Below, piece by piece: positions 14,787 through 21,604 of a DNA stretch of 28,081 nt. The stretch is from DATBLQ01 sp036555325 (GTDB lineage Bacteria; Pseudomonadota; Alphaproteobacteria; Rhizobiales; Aestuariivirgaceae): NCBI GenBank assembly GCA_036555325.1, contig DATBLQ010000001.1, forward strand, positions 1-28,081. The letters run 5' to 3'. Numbering within the stretch: position 1 is the first letter of the stretch; the number at the start of each line of letters is the position of its first letter. The position numbers and the translations under genes are program-made. The notes beneath the pieces were generated by a model. The model was not told the DNA's origin, did no database searches, and saw only the letters and a list, made by a program, of their open reading frames with translations.

Positions 14787-16020
14787 GGAAGCTTCCGCAC
14801 CCTTGGTGCCGCTGGCCCTGGGTCCTCGCTCTGTTGTGCTGGTGGTCGATCCTCACCTGATCAAGCCAATCTTGCGTGCCAGCGAGGACGCGATCGACAA
14901 GGGCGCCCTGGTGAGGAAACTGCGAAAGGTTCTGGGCCTCTCTTCACTAACCATGGGTGGCGAAGCCCATCAGGGCCGGCGCGAAGTGTTGCATCAGCAG
15001 CTGTCACGCGGCATGGCGCAAAATTACGTGCCGGAAATGTGTGCGACGATCCGGCAGATCGCGATCAGAACAGTACTGCAGGGGGAATTTGCTGCCGCCG
15101 ATTTGGCGAGCCAACTTGCCTTGAAGCTCATATGCATCGCTTTGTTCGGGCGCCAGGTGCTGTCGGACGAAGATGAGGTCGCGCTTGTGCGGTCTGTAAA
15201 GGAGATCGAGGGCGATTTGCAGCGCAGCATGTTTCGTGTTCTGCCCCCTTCGCCATGGCAAATGCTGAAGCAAAGTCGTCTGCACCGTGATGCACGCGAA
15301 CAGATGGCTGGGATTGTGGACCGGGTTGCAGCGCGTGCCAGAGGCACGAGCGTTCTTTCGGCCCTTTCGTCATTGCAGCTCACGCTAGGCGAACTGCGCG
15401 ATGAGCTCTTGACCATGCTGATTGCGGGTTATCATACCACGGCTTCTGCCGCTGCTTGGCTTTTCTACTGCTTAGCTACCCACCCATTTATTGCCGAACA
15501 GATTGCGGATGAAGCACGCAGGGTGGTTGATACTTCCGGTGAGATTAAGCCCTCGAGCCTTCCCAAAGCATCAACGAGCCTTTCCTTCGTGAGAGAGGTG
15601 TTGCGGCTTTACCCACCGGCTTGGTGGATGTCCCGCGAGGTGAAGCAGGATTTCATCGTGGCGGGCCGAAACTTGCGCCGCGGTACGACCCTGATTATCT
15701 GCCCCTGGCAACTCCATCGTGATCCGCGCAATTTCGATGCGCCCGAGGCATTCTCGATCGAACGCAGTTTCGCTGTGCCGGCCTATGTTCCCTTCGGCAG
15801 CGGGCCGCGCGCTTGCGTGGGAATGGGTGTCGCTCTGCTCGAGTTGCAGCTCATGACGCTTGAGCTGGCGTCAGCATTCGAATTTCACGCAATTCGGCAA
15901 ACCATGCCACCAAAAGTCTCAGCGGGGGTCATTCTTTCACCACCGAACGTCATGTTGAGCATGCACGTTCGACAGCCCAGATTTCGCACGCGGAAAGTTG
16001 CGATGGCATTCCATGGATGA
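14713..16020 (+). CDS. Cytochrome P450 overlapping the autoinducer synthase gene
   Basis: A 435-residue soluble bacterial P450. Seen: I-helix AGYHTT (238-243), K-helix ExxR as Glu295-Val-Leu-Arg298, the PERF-region equivalent (SIERSF, about 348-353), and the heme-binding loop FGSGPRACVG with Cys368 as iron ligand. The usual acidic residue in the I-helix is His241, a replacement also known in CYP51. The ATG at 14713 lies inside the 3' end of luxI (74-base overlap), so the two are expressed together. No ferredoxin or reductase gene is nearby; electrons must come from elsewhere. A role in oxidising the homoserine lactone, its acyl precursor, or a quorum-regulated product is inference. The start is supported by a plausible P450 N-terminus (FQRDPLGLL) but has only a weak ribosome binding site. 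Confidence 0.93.
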   Translation: MIRHWFTDIPAFQRDPLGLLAARGREASAPLVPLALGPRSVVLVVDPHLIKPILRASEDAIDKGALVRKLRKVLGLSSLTMGGEAHQGRREVLHQQLSRGMAQNYVPEMCATIRQIAIRTVLQGEFAAADLASQLALKLICIALFGRQVLSDEDEVALVRSVKEIEGDLQRSMFRVLPPSPWQMLKQSRLHRDAREQMAGIVDRVAARARGTSVLSALSSLQLTLGELRDELLTMLIAGYHTTASAAAWLFYCLATHPFIAEQIADEARRVVDTSGEIKPSSLPKASTSLSFVREVLRLYPPAWWMSREVKQDFIVAGRNLRRGTTLIICPWQLHRDPRNFDAPEAFSIERSFAVPAYVPFGSGPRACVGMGVALLELQLMTLELASAFEFHAIRQTMPPKVSAGVILSPPNVMLSMHVRQPRFRTRKVAMAFHG

Positions 16021-16261
16021 CCCGCCCAATCGACAGCCAGCATCGGCAGGGGAAAACGATAACCGGCCGTCCAGTGCTGGTCCTGCTGTTATCGCCGCTG
16101 TTACCATTCGTTTGGCAGCAGAAGCCCGGCGCCTCAAACTGCTGTCCGCGGTTTACTATTTAGAGATGGCCGCCCAGGATTTGTGCCGTACGCTCAGCAG
16201 CGAAGACCAAGATGTTCTTGAGCATATTGTCTCGAACGTGACCCTGCCCGAACGTCCGTAG
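16013..16261 (+). CDS. Small hypothetical protein coupled to the P450 gene
   Basis: An 82-residue ORF starting MDDPPNRQPAS; its ATG (16013) overlaps the P450 stop (16018-16020) by 8 bases. The first ~28 residues are Pro/Asn/Ser-rich and probably disordered. The rest forms one or two amphipathic helices (AAEARRLKLLSAVYYLEMAA) with no signal peptide. I recognise no family. The overlap suggests it is the last gene of the luxI-P450 unit; a TTG at 15998 would add five residues. Coding status is likely but not certain. Confidence 0.55.
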   Translation: MDDPPNRQPASAGENDNRPSSAGPAVIAAVTIRLAAEARRLKLLSAVYYLEMAAQDLCRTLSSEDQDVLEHIVSNVTLPERP

Positions 16262-16291
16262 ACCATTAACATTGCGCTCTTCGAAGCTATT

Positions 16292-16351
16292 ATTCAACAA
16301 ATCGGTTGACTATCTGAAAACGGCCCCTTATATTCAACCACATGGTTGAAT
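16292..16351 (+). promoter_or_regulatory. ArsR operon promoter with two operator dyads; predicted leaderless start
   Basis: A consensus-like promoter has -35 TTGACT (16306-16311), a 17-base spacer, and -10 TATATT (16329-16334). Transcription should begin at about 16341-16342, exactly at the ATG of the ArsR gene. Two dyads of the same type overlap it: TTCAAC-AAATC-GGTTGA (16293-16309) covers the -35 box. A perfect ATTCAACC-ACAT-GGTTGAAT (16332-16351) covers the -10 box and the start codon. This is the expected layout for an autorepressed ArsR gene. That the mRNA is leaderless is inference from spacing. Confidence 0.75.
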
Positions 16352-16719
16352 TACAGACACCCCAGCTCGATTCCGTCTTTCATGCCCTCGGCGACGCCAC
16401 CCGCCGGCGGATGCTCCGCGCACTTGCGAGTGGCGAGCGAACAGTAAGCCAGCTTGCGGAACCATTTGACATGTCGCTTGCGGCAGCTTCGAAACACATC
16501 AAGGCGCTGGAGAGTGCCGGTCTGATCCGCCGCGAGGTGCGCGGCCGCACCCATTTGTGCCGCCTTGACCCCGGACCGCTTGCGAGAGCCCACCAGTGGC
16601 TGAGCTTTTATGAACGCTTCTGGACCCAGCGTTTGGATTTGCTCGAAAAGCTCCTTCGCGAAGAGGACGCGCGCAAACCCCGTAAGGCTCGCAAATCCCG
16701 AAAAGGAGAAGACCAATGA
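16342..16719 (+). CDS. ArsR-family transcriptional repressor
   Basis: A 125-residue winged-helix regulator. The core (about residues 8-90) has the family pattern: VFHALGDATRRRML, then the recognition helix region SLAAASKHIKALESAGLI and a wing (RREVRGRTHLCRL). The C-terminus is a Lys/Arg-rich tail. No Cys pair typical of metal-sensing ArsR proteins is present (only one Cys, in the wing), so it belongs to the non-metal group usually paired with SRPBCC proteins. The ATG lies inside the right-hand operator dyad with no room for a ribosome binding site. The SRPBCC gene overlaps its stop by ATGA. Confidence 0.95.
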   Translation: MVELQTPQLDSVFHALGDATRRRMLRALASGERTVSQLAEPFDMSLAAASKHIKALESAGLIRREVRGRTHLCRLDPGPLARAHQWLSFYERFWTQRLDLLEKLLREEDARKPRKARKSRKGEDQ

Positions 16720-17246
16720 CCGAACTCGCAACTAATAAGAACCCCTATGGTGCGCTCATCGAGCCCACCACGCTGGAGATCCAGCGTCTCTTGCCTGGCC
16801 CGATCGAGCGAATTTGGGCCTATCTCACGGATAGTGAACTGCGCCGCAAGTGGCTGGCCGCGGGTGAGATGGAGATGAAGGTTGGCGCGCTGTTCGAATT
16901 CGTGTGGCGCAACGACGAACTGACCAGCCCGCCCGGCGAGCGGCCGCCGGGGTTCGGTGAGGAACACCGAATGCGGAGCCGCATTACCGAGCTCGATCCA
17001 CCCCGCAAGCTCGCCATCACCTGGGAAGGGAGCGGCGATGTCTCCTTCGAGCTGGTGCCCAGAGGTGACCGGGTGCTGCTCACGGTGACCCACCGTCGCC
17101 TCCGCGACCGCGCAACTCTGCTGAAGGTCAGCGCCGGCTGGCACATGCACCTCGACATTCTGGTTGCTCGCGCAACACGCACAGAACCGCCGCCATTCTG
17201 GGACGGCTGGAGCCGTCTTCAGAAGGAATATGACCGGCGGATATAG
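16716..17246 (+). CDS. SRPBCC-domain protein (AHSA1/START-like)
   Basis: A 176-residue protein of the SRPBCC (Bet v 1/START) fold, in the branch annotated as activator-of-Hsp90-ATPase-homologue-like. Typical features are LEIQRLLPGPIERIWAYLTD at the start of the domain, WLAAGEM, the LTVTHRRL strand and a final amphipathic helix containing GWHMHLD. The fold binds hydrophobic small molecules. ArsR-SRPBCC pairs are common in rhizobia and actinobacteria, but their ligand is generally unknown. The ATG overlaps the ArsR stop (16716-16719). It is followed by a good terminator. Confidence 0.92.
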   Translation: MTELATNKNPYGALIEPTTLEIQRLLPGPIERIWAYLTDSELRRKWLAAGEMEMKVGALFEFVWRNDELTSPPGERPPGFGEEHRMRSRITELDPPRKLAITWEGSGDVSFELVPRGDRVLLTVTHRRLRDRATLLKVSAGWHMHLDILVARATRTEPPPFWDGWSRLQKEYDRRI

Positions 17247-17288
17247 GCCTGACACGATTTTGCAGCTTGCGGTATCTGCAAACCGGAG

Positions 17289-17320
17289 CCCGGTCAGAAA
17301 TGGCCGGGTCTTATTCTCTT
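17289..17320 (+). terminator. Rho-independent terminator of the ArsR-SRPBCC operon
   Basis: CCCGGTC, loop AGAAAT, GGCCGGG gives a 7-bp stem (17289-17308, one T-G pair), followed by the T-rich tail TCTTATTCTCTT. It lies 43 bases after the SRPBCC stop. Confidence 0.75.
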
Positions 17321-17353
17321 AGTGAGATGGACCAGCATGAATTGGCGTTTCGT

Positions 17354-17692
17354 CTAGCTCGGTGTGACGCCAATAATACGTCCCGTAGCGGAATCCACCA
17401 ACACTTTCAGCACATCTCCGCGCCACGATCCAATGTAGGTGAAAGTCCTGCCGTCACATTCAATCGGACGTACGTCCCGAAAGCCACGGTTATGCACGAT
17501 TCTACCGCCGCCTCTGCAGCTTATGCCGCCTTCCGCCCAGGACCGCTCCGGATAGCTATATTCTCCAAATTCAAATTGAAGCAAAACATCATGTCCCTGT
17601 CGGCCGTGACTTTCGACCTCGCTCGGCAGAGCCGCCAGGAGGATTGCGGGGAAGACCAAAGCCGCAGTACCTAATGCGTTTCGTCGCGTCAT
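17354..17692 (-). CDS. Small secreted protein with PepSY-like C-terminal end
   Basis: A 112-residue exported protein. A basic N-terminus and hydrophobic core (ALGTAALVFPAILLAAL) form a signal peptide, followed by a mature part with two Cys (ISCRGGG and IECDGRTF) probably forming one disulfide. The ending, VLVDSATGRIIG, resembles the last strand of PepSY-like periplasmic domains, a weak resemblance. AGAGGAG lies 10 bases before ATG 17692. It appears to be a single gene, convergent with the ArsR operon. Function unknown. Confidence 0.8.
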   Translation of the reverse strand: MTRRNALGTAALVFPAILLAALPSEVESHGRQGHDVLLQFEFGEYSYPERSWAEGGISCRGGGRIVHNRGFRDVRPIECDGRTFTYIGSWRGDVLKVLVDSATGRIIGVTPS

Positions 17693-17841
17693 GGATGTAG
17701 AGCTCCTCTGAAAGCATGATAGCTAACAGGAAGCACCACAGCGTGGTTCCGCGGACTCTGCGTTTTTGGTAAACGCATCTCGTCCCGATGTTTGGTAAAT
17801 TGCAGACTCCCGCCCGCTGGCGTTGCTCGACTGGCGCATCA

Positions 17842-18069
17842 CTACTGGTACGAGGGTTGTGGGGCGGTTTGCGTTTTCCTGATGCAGCCCGCGAAGGTTC
17901 CCTCGCTGCGCAAGTTATAAGCATAGTCAAACGCAAGCTTGAGGCGTTCTGCCTCCTCCAAGCAAGCAGACTGTTCCACATAAGCCTCGTCGCATTTTGC
18001 AGCAAACTTTCGCTGCGCATCTGTCTCAGGTGCCGCTGCCAACAGGCAGGCGAGTACGAAAATCTCCAT
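17842..18069 (-). CDS. Very small exported protein, unknown function
   Basis: A 75-residue ORF with a strong ribosome binding site (GAGGAGG 8 bases before ATG 18069) and a short signal-like start (MEIFVLACLLAAAPETDA). The mature part is Glu/Ala-rich and helical, with three Cys (CDEAYVEQSAC and AGC). A longer ORF in another frame on the same strand (to 18077) is rejected for lack of these features. No family recognised. Confidence 0.65.
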   Translation of the reverse strand: MEIFVLACLLAAAPETDAQRKFAAKCDEAYVEQSACLEEAERLKLAFDYAYNLRSEGTFAGCIRKTQTAPQPSYQ

Positions 18070-18161
18070 TTCTGCACCCTCCTCGAGACAGCCGAAACTT
18101 CATCGACATCGTAAGGGGTTTTAGGACTCCGGTGCTTATGATGCGACCTAGTATGCGTAAT

Positions 18162-18755
18162 TCAGACGATCCAGCTTACCCCACCGGCAACAGCCACATG
18201 TCCGAAGGTTTTGCCGGTAGCGGCAAGCAGGAGAAAAGATCGGAAGTCTGCCCGCAATAGCCCGGCAACGACGGTGATGGCGTCTCCAGCCGTTGGCAAC
18301 CAGCACATCACCACGAGCCAAATACCATAGCGGTTGAACCATTCAGCTGTTTTTTGCAATCTGACTTGGGAAATTGGAAACCAGGGATGCGCAGCAAGTT
18401 TCCCAATTTTCCAGCCAACCACATAGTTTGCGGTCGCACCAAGGAGACTTCCGCCAGCGGCGGTAGCGAGAAGGATCGGGGGCTCTCCGACACCCGAAGC
18501 GAGCAGTGTCGCCATTGCCAGTTCAGACGAAGCCGGAAGGAACGGAAGCATGGTACCTGCGACGAGCGATGTCATGAACAGGCCGACATACACAAGTAGA
18601 GTTTGCTCTTTCATGCCGAGAGCAATTGTGAGAATCGCAGTTCCTGCAAAAATCAAGGACAAGGTGGCGAGGGCTGCGTAAGCCCTGTGCTTGGTGATGC
18701 GGCCGGCATTTGCCCCGGCATACACCCGCTCCAGTAGCACCGTGAATTTCGCCAT
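18162..18755 (-). CDS. YqaA/DedA-like (VTT domain) membrane protein
   Basis: An integral membrane protein of the SNARE-associated/VTT superfamily. The core GLFMTSLVAGTMLPFLPASSE followed by GGSLLGATANYVVGW and WLPTAGDAITVVAGLLR matches the YqaA branch, in which a re-entrant loop after the Pro-rich segment and a GDAIT loop are typical. Related DedA proteins act in lipid scrambling or membrane homeostasis. Start uncertain: the core begins at Met 18614; I chose the upstream Met at 18755 because the added 47 residues contain a credible extra membrane helix. The frame stays open to a TTG at 18884, but that part looks non-coding. Neither ATG has a strong ribosome binding site. It is divergent from the fluoride riboswitch. 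Confidence 0.8.
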   Translation of the reverse strand: MAKFTVLLERVYAGANAGRITKHRAYAALATLSLIFAGTAILTIALGMKEQTLLVYVGLFMTSLVAGTMLPFLPASSELAMATLLASGVGEPPILLATAAGGSLLGATANYVVGWKIGKLAAHPWFPISQVRLQKTAEWFNRYGIWLVVMCWLPTAGDAITVVAGLLRADFRSFLLLAATGKTFGHVAVAGGVSWIV

Positions 18756-18997
18756 TCCCGCACCCAGGTGTTTCCCCGACATCAGGGCATTGGAAAGTTT
18801 GCCGAAAATAGGGACAACATCATGGCGTGCCCCGGTGCAAAGATCGGCGGCACATTGTACACCGATTCGGCCACTCGAAGACAAATCACCGGTTGACCAG
18901 AATGAATGTGTAGGGTTGAGACCATCAAATCCATGTTCCCCTCAGTTTGTCGCAGACAGCGAATTGACCCCTTTGAGCTGATCTTCTAGTTTTATGC

Positions 18998-19050
18998 GTA
19001 GATGGGGATGGGGTCCCCCGAAACCGCTCAGAAAGCTGATGACTCCTACC
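18998..19050 (+). ncRNA. Fluoride riboswitch aptamer (crcB motif)
   Basis: The conserved blocks of the crcB RNA motif appear in order and spacing: GGGGATGGGGTCCCCC (19004-19019), AACCGC (19022-19027) and GCTGATGACTCCTACC (19035-19050). GTAG at 18998-19001 can pair with CTAC at 19046-19049 to close the aptamer. The downstream gene is crcB, the standard partner. Fluoride binding should stabilise the aptamer and prevent the terminator that starts in the same CTCCTACC segment. Confidence 0.92.
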
Positions 19051-19085
19051 AGGGCGCATTTCGGCGCGGTAGGAGCGATTTGTTT
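19043..19085 (+). terminator. Riboswitch expression platform: intrinsic terminator
   Basis: CTCCTACC (19043-19050), the 3' end of the aptamer, is perfectly complementary to GGTAGGAG (19068-19075). An inner GCGC/GCGC stem (19054-19057 with 19064-19067) lengthens the hairpin, and ATTTGTTT follows. Aptamer and terminator are thus mutually exclusive, the expected design of an ON switch for fluoride. Confidence 0.85.
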
Positions 19086-19122
19086 CCAACTCGTCCGGTC
19101 TACGTCCATCTGGGAACACGCA

Positions 19123-19522
19123 ATGGGAGATCGCCATGCGGGGATTTTTGACTGTTTTCAGACTGTTTTCTTGGGTGCCGGGTTAGGTGGCGTGCTACGT
19201 CACGGAGTAAACATTGCTACAGCGAAACTGCTCGGTTCGGGTTTCCTTTATGGCACTCTCACTGTGAATATTGTCGGCTCACTCATTATGGGTTTGCTGA
19301 TTGAGTGGTTCGCACTCTCATTGACCCGGGTCAGGAATGGAGATTTTTTTGACGACCGGGTTGCTCGGCGGTCTCACGACCTTTTCCGCATTCTCCCTTG
19401 AGGTGGCCCTCATGGTGGAACGCAATGCGTATGCAATGGCTGCTGCATATGTTCTGATTTCCGTCACCGGTTCAGTTGCGGGCCTGTTCATCGGTCTAAT
19501 ATCAATGCGGCACTTTACGTAG
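19123..19522 (+). pseudogene. crcB: crcB fluoride channel gene with a +1 frameshift in a T7 run
   Basis: CrcB/Fluc exports fluoride as a small four-helix dual-topology membrane protein. The first half is read from ATG 19123 (FLGAGLGGVLRHG, then YGTLTVNIVGSLIMGLL with the conserved Asn). The second half lies in the next frame from about 19345 (FLTTGLLGGLTTFSAFS, holding the Phe residues of the fluoride path and the TTFS sodium-site motif). The frames join at seven T's (19344-19350): with six T's the protein would read straight through as NGDFLTTGLLGG, about 132 residues, normal length. As given, translation of the first frame stops at 19399-19401. This may be a genuine mutation, a sequencing error, or a site for slippage. 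A second-frame ATG at 19337 exists but has no properly spaced ribosome binding site. Confidence 0.85.
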
Positions 19523-19829
19523 GAGCGTCTCATAGGGCCGTTTGCATCCTCCAAGAACCAGGGCGATAACACCAGCTTTTGCGGGCTTAAAAAGCCGCAT
19601 TCTTCTCAGGGCCCATGTCCTTCTCGACGAGTCAACAGATTCCCAAATTTGGCTCAGGACGGCCCTTTCTGGTCTGGCAGCTCCGGGGGATTCGACTGGC
19701 AAACTTGCCCTGTACGGCTACCTAGGGCCTTCCACGGACGCGTTCTTGGTATGTTCCAAGGGAACAAGGCTGACAGAATGGGTTACCAAGCGTAAGCTTG
19801 GCAGAAGGCCATTCCTCGTGGAGGTGGTC
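19523..19829. other. Intergenic region after crcB
   Basis: No gene supported in 307 bases. A bulged hairpin GCGGGCTT/AAGCCGC (19581-19597) followed by ATTCTTCTC could be a weak crcB terminator. The open frame that begins near 19542 has no coding features until the signal-peptide ORF at 19830. Confidence 0.5.
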
Positions 19830-19949
19830 ATGACTTTCAGTCGGCGGTTGATGGGCAGTTGCCTGGCCCTCCTTACCCTAACCATTGTTTCGAGCCCTCC
19901 AACTCTCGCCAAAGCCGAAAGGTCAACCCCATGTGGAAAGCTTGGATAG
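19830..19949 (+). CDS. 39-residue signal-peptide-like ORF overlapping the next gene
   Basis: GGAGG lies 5 bases before ATG 19830. The product is a complete signal peptide (basic MTFSRRLMG, a long hydrophobic core, and a cleavage-type TLAKA) followed by only about ten residues (ERSTPCGKLG). The stop lies 18 bases inside the next gene, which itself starts with a signal peptide. It could be a tiny secreted peptide, a leader that couples translation to the next gene, or the remains of a gene truncated after its signal sequence. Coding is plausible but unproven. Confidence 0.4.
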   Translation: MTFSRRLMGSCLALLTLTIVSSPPTLAKAERSTPCGKLG

Positions 19950-20260
19950 CATTGTCAGCTGTATGCTTTTCGTTGACCGCCAATGCGGCTGCAAACCCAT
20001 ACGTTTCATCGGATGGACTCGAATACGAGGCCAGTTGCAACGTGCACGGCTTCAAACTCGTTCCGACGTCTGGGGGAGAGGTTGAAACATTGTATCTCGG
20101 CGAAAACTGTGACGCCTTTCATAAGAAGTATCGGACAGGTAAATGGTGCTGGGCAAATGGCGGGTTCTCAGCGGAGTTCGGAGGCAAGAATATTGGCTTT
20201 CCACGGCAAGAGCTCAATTGCAGCAGCAATGAGGAGCTGGGCACAAAGTGTCGATGCTAG
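19931..20260 (+). CDS. Small secreted Cys-rich protein, unknown function
   Basis: A 109-residue protein with signal peptide (MWKAWIALSAVCFSLTANAA, residues 1-20). The mature domain has six Cys, an even number fitting three disulfides, and Gly/aromatic-rich strands (GKWCWANGGF). AAAGG lies 8 bases before ATG 19931; the long in-frame extension upstream is rejected. It follows the 39-residue ORF with overlap and precedes another secreted protein by 43 bases, so a small operon is likely. No family recognised. Confidence 0.75.
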   Translation: MWKAWIALSAVCFSLTANAAANPYVSSDGLEYEASCNVHGFKLVPTSGGEVETLYLGENCDAFHKKYRTGKWCWANGGFSAEFGGKNIGFPRQELNCSSNEELGTKCRC

Positions 20261-20303
20261 TCGTGTAGAGCAGTGTCCGTCTGTCCGTTGGAGGAGATGT
20301 CCA

Positions 20304-20825
20304 GTGATCAACCGACTGGTCGTTTTGAGTGCCATCGCGCTGTCGTTATTCACCGTGCCCGTGCAGTCAGCCGAAAGTCCGCTGTCGACTGAACTACCTC
20401 CGGATCAAACTACATGTTGGGAGCGCGTCTATGACGAGGCCCATCTGAAAAAGCATCCGCTGCAACAGGTGACGGCGGTAAAGCTGCTACATCAACCCTC
20501 ACCTATGGGCTTCGAAATCGATCTGATGTTCAAACTCCGTACCGGTTCGCAGAAGGGTAAGGATACCTACGAATACATGATTATTGGCTTTTGCAAGCCT
20601 AACCGAGGCGGCCTTTCTTGCGAGAACGAGTGGGAGGCCGGAACATGGCGGATCGAGCAGGGAGCTGCGGGGACGCTCATGGTTCGCAATGGCGGACTTA
20701 CCGTCAACCCAATCAATTATTCCGCCGAGGACGTTGCACCAGGGGCTGTAAAGATCGGCAAGAAACCCGACGACGCTGCCTGGCGCTTATCGAAAGCTCC
20801 GGACGCCGAGTGTGAGATCGAGTGA
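20304..20825 (+). CDS. Secreted protein of unknown function
   Basis: A 173-residue exported protein. The GTG at 20304 is chosen because GGAGGAG sits 7 bases upstream and it opens directly into a signal peptide (MINRLVVLSAIALSLFTVPV, cleavage near QSA). The mature part starts with a Pro/Thr-rich segment and Cys-Trp-Glu-Arg, then shows a beta-rich domain with several Cys (GFCKPNRGGLSCENEW), a pattern seen in many uncharacterised rhizobial periplasmic proteins. It is co-directional with, and close to, the preceding secreted protein. No enzymatic motif seen. Confidence 0.8.
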   Translation: MINRLVVLSAIALSLFTVPVQSAESPLSTELPPDQTTCWERVYDEAHLKKHPLQQVTAVKLLHQPSPMGFEIDLMFKLRTGSQKGKDTYEYMIIGFCKPNRGGLSCENEWEAGTWRIEQGAAGTLMVRNGGLTVNPINYSAEDVAPGAVKIGKKPDDAAWRLSKAPDAECEIE

Positions 20826-20986
20826 AGTTAGCGGCCCTAACGTTCGTCATCCCCGCGGCTTTAGTTTCCCCTGCCCTCCATCGTCTGATCTAGGCCGTAC
20901 TCCTGCCGCACTACTTCATTGAGTTCGTGTAGCCACAGCTTAAAATTCAGATTCCCCCATCCTTTGATGAAGCAGTCTGCGCAAAT

Positions 20987-21604
20987 TCAACCCGAAGCGT
21001 CGTCAACCGGGCGCCGCATTCCCGTGGCAACTGTTTCACAAGGCCGCAGGTATTGGCTCGCAAAGCTATAGCTCATTGTCACTGGCTTGTATGAGAGACC
21101 CCCCTGAGCATCGATCCAGGTAATCACCCACTCCGGATAGGTTTTGAGCATGTAGGTTTCGGCGGCTTGTCTGGCCCCTCGGGTTGGGGCGTTCGGCTTA
21201 TGAAAAGTGAATGAAGCGCCAGGTGCAATGCAGGTTTGATCCTGTGGCAAAGCAAGATAGATCGTGCAGGCGGATTTGCAGTGGCCACTAAAGCGGACGT
21301 CGACATTGCTTTCCCGCAACTCGACCATGCGGACAGCGTAGTCGACGACATAACCGCCCCGCTCATTACCGATTGTTACAACGTTGGCTGGTTCGTTTCG
21401 CGGCAGTGCATCGTGCAGAACAGGGTCTTCACCGCCTTCTCCCGAGAAGGTGAGCGCATCGTTTCCTAGCACAATATCTTCGCCTCGAATCGCGCCAGCA
21501 TCAAGTTCGCCACTCGGCAGTACGGTGCTGGCGACTGAACACCCAACTGATGCCGTGGCAATCACCAATAGGAGACAGGCTCGTAGTAACTTCTTTCGAC
21601 GCAT
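20987..21604 (-). CDS. Exported ClpP-fold-like periplasmic protein (possible lipoprotein)
   Basis: A 205-residue protein starting at Met 21604, after which comes a basic, hydrophobic export signal ending SVGC (Cys22, a near-lipobox), so lipidation is possible. The core GNERGGYVVDYAVRMVEL, then SGHCKSACTIYLA and FTFHKP, resembles the ClpP/crotonase-type 'predicted periplasmic protein' group, in which Gly-Gly, a Ser in a C-x-SAC motif (Ser111) and a His (about 135) line the putative active site. The similarity is from memory and remote; a protease role is not shown. It is convergent with the secreted-protein operon (161 bases between stops) and stands alone. Confidence 0.75.
   Translation of the reverse strand: MRRKKLLRACLLLVIATASVGCSVASTVLPSGELDAGAIRGEDIVLGNDALTFSGEGGEDPVLHDALPRNEPANVVTIGNERGGYVVDYAVRMVELRESNVDVRFSGHCKSACTIYLALPQDQTCIAPGASFTFHKPNAPTRGARQAAETYMLKTYPEWVITWIDAQGGLSYKPVTMSYSFASQYLRPCETVATGMRRPVDDASG

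Noticed and set aside
17589..18077. 162-codon minus-strand open frame over the small exported protein
   Set aside because: The 75-codon frame has the strong ribosome binding site and a signal-like start; the longer frame has neither and overlaps the next gene.
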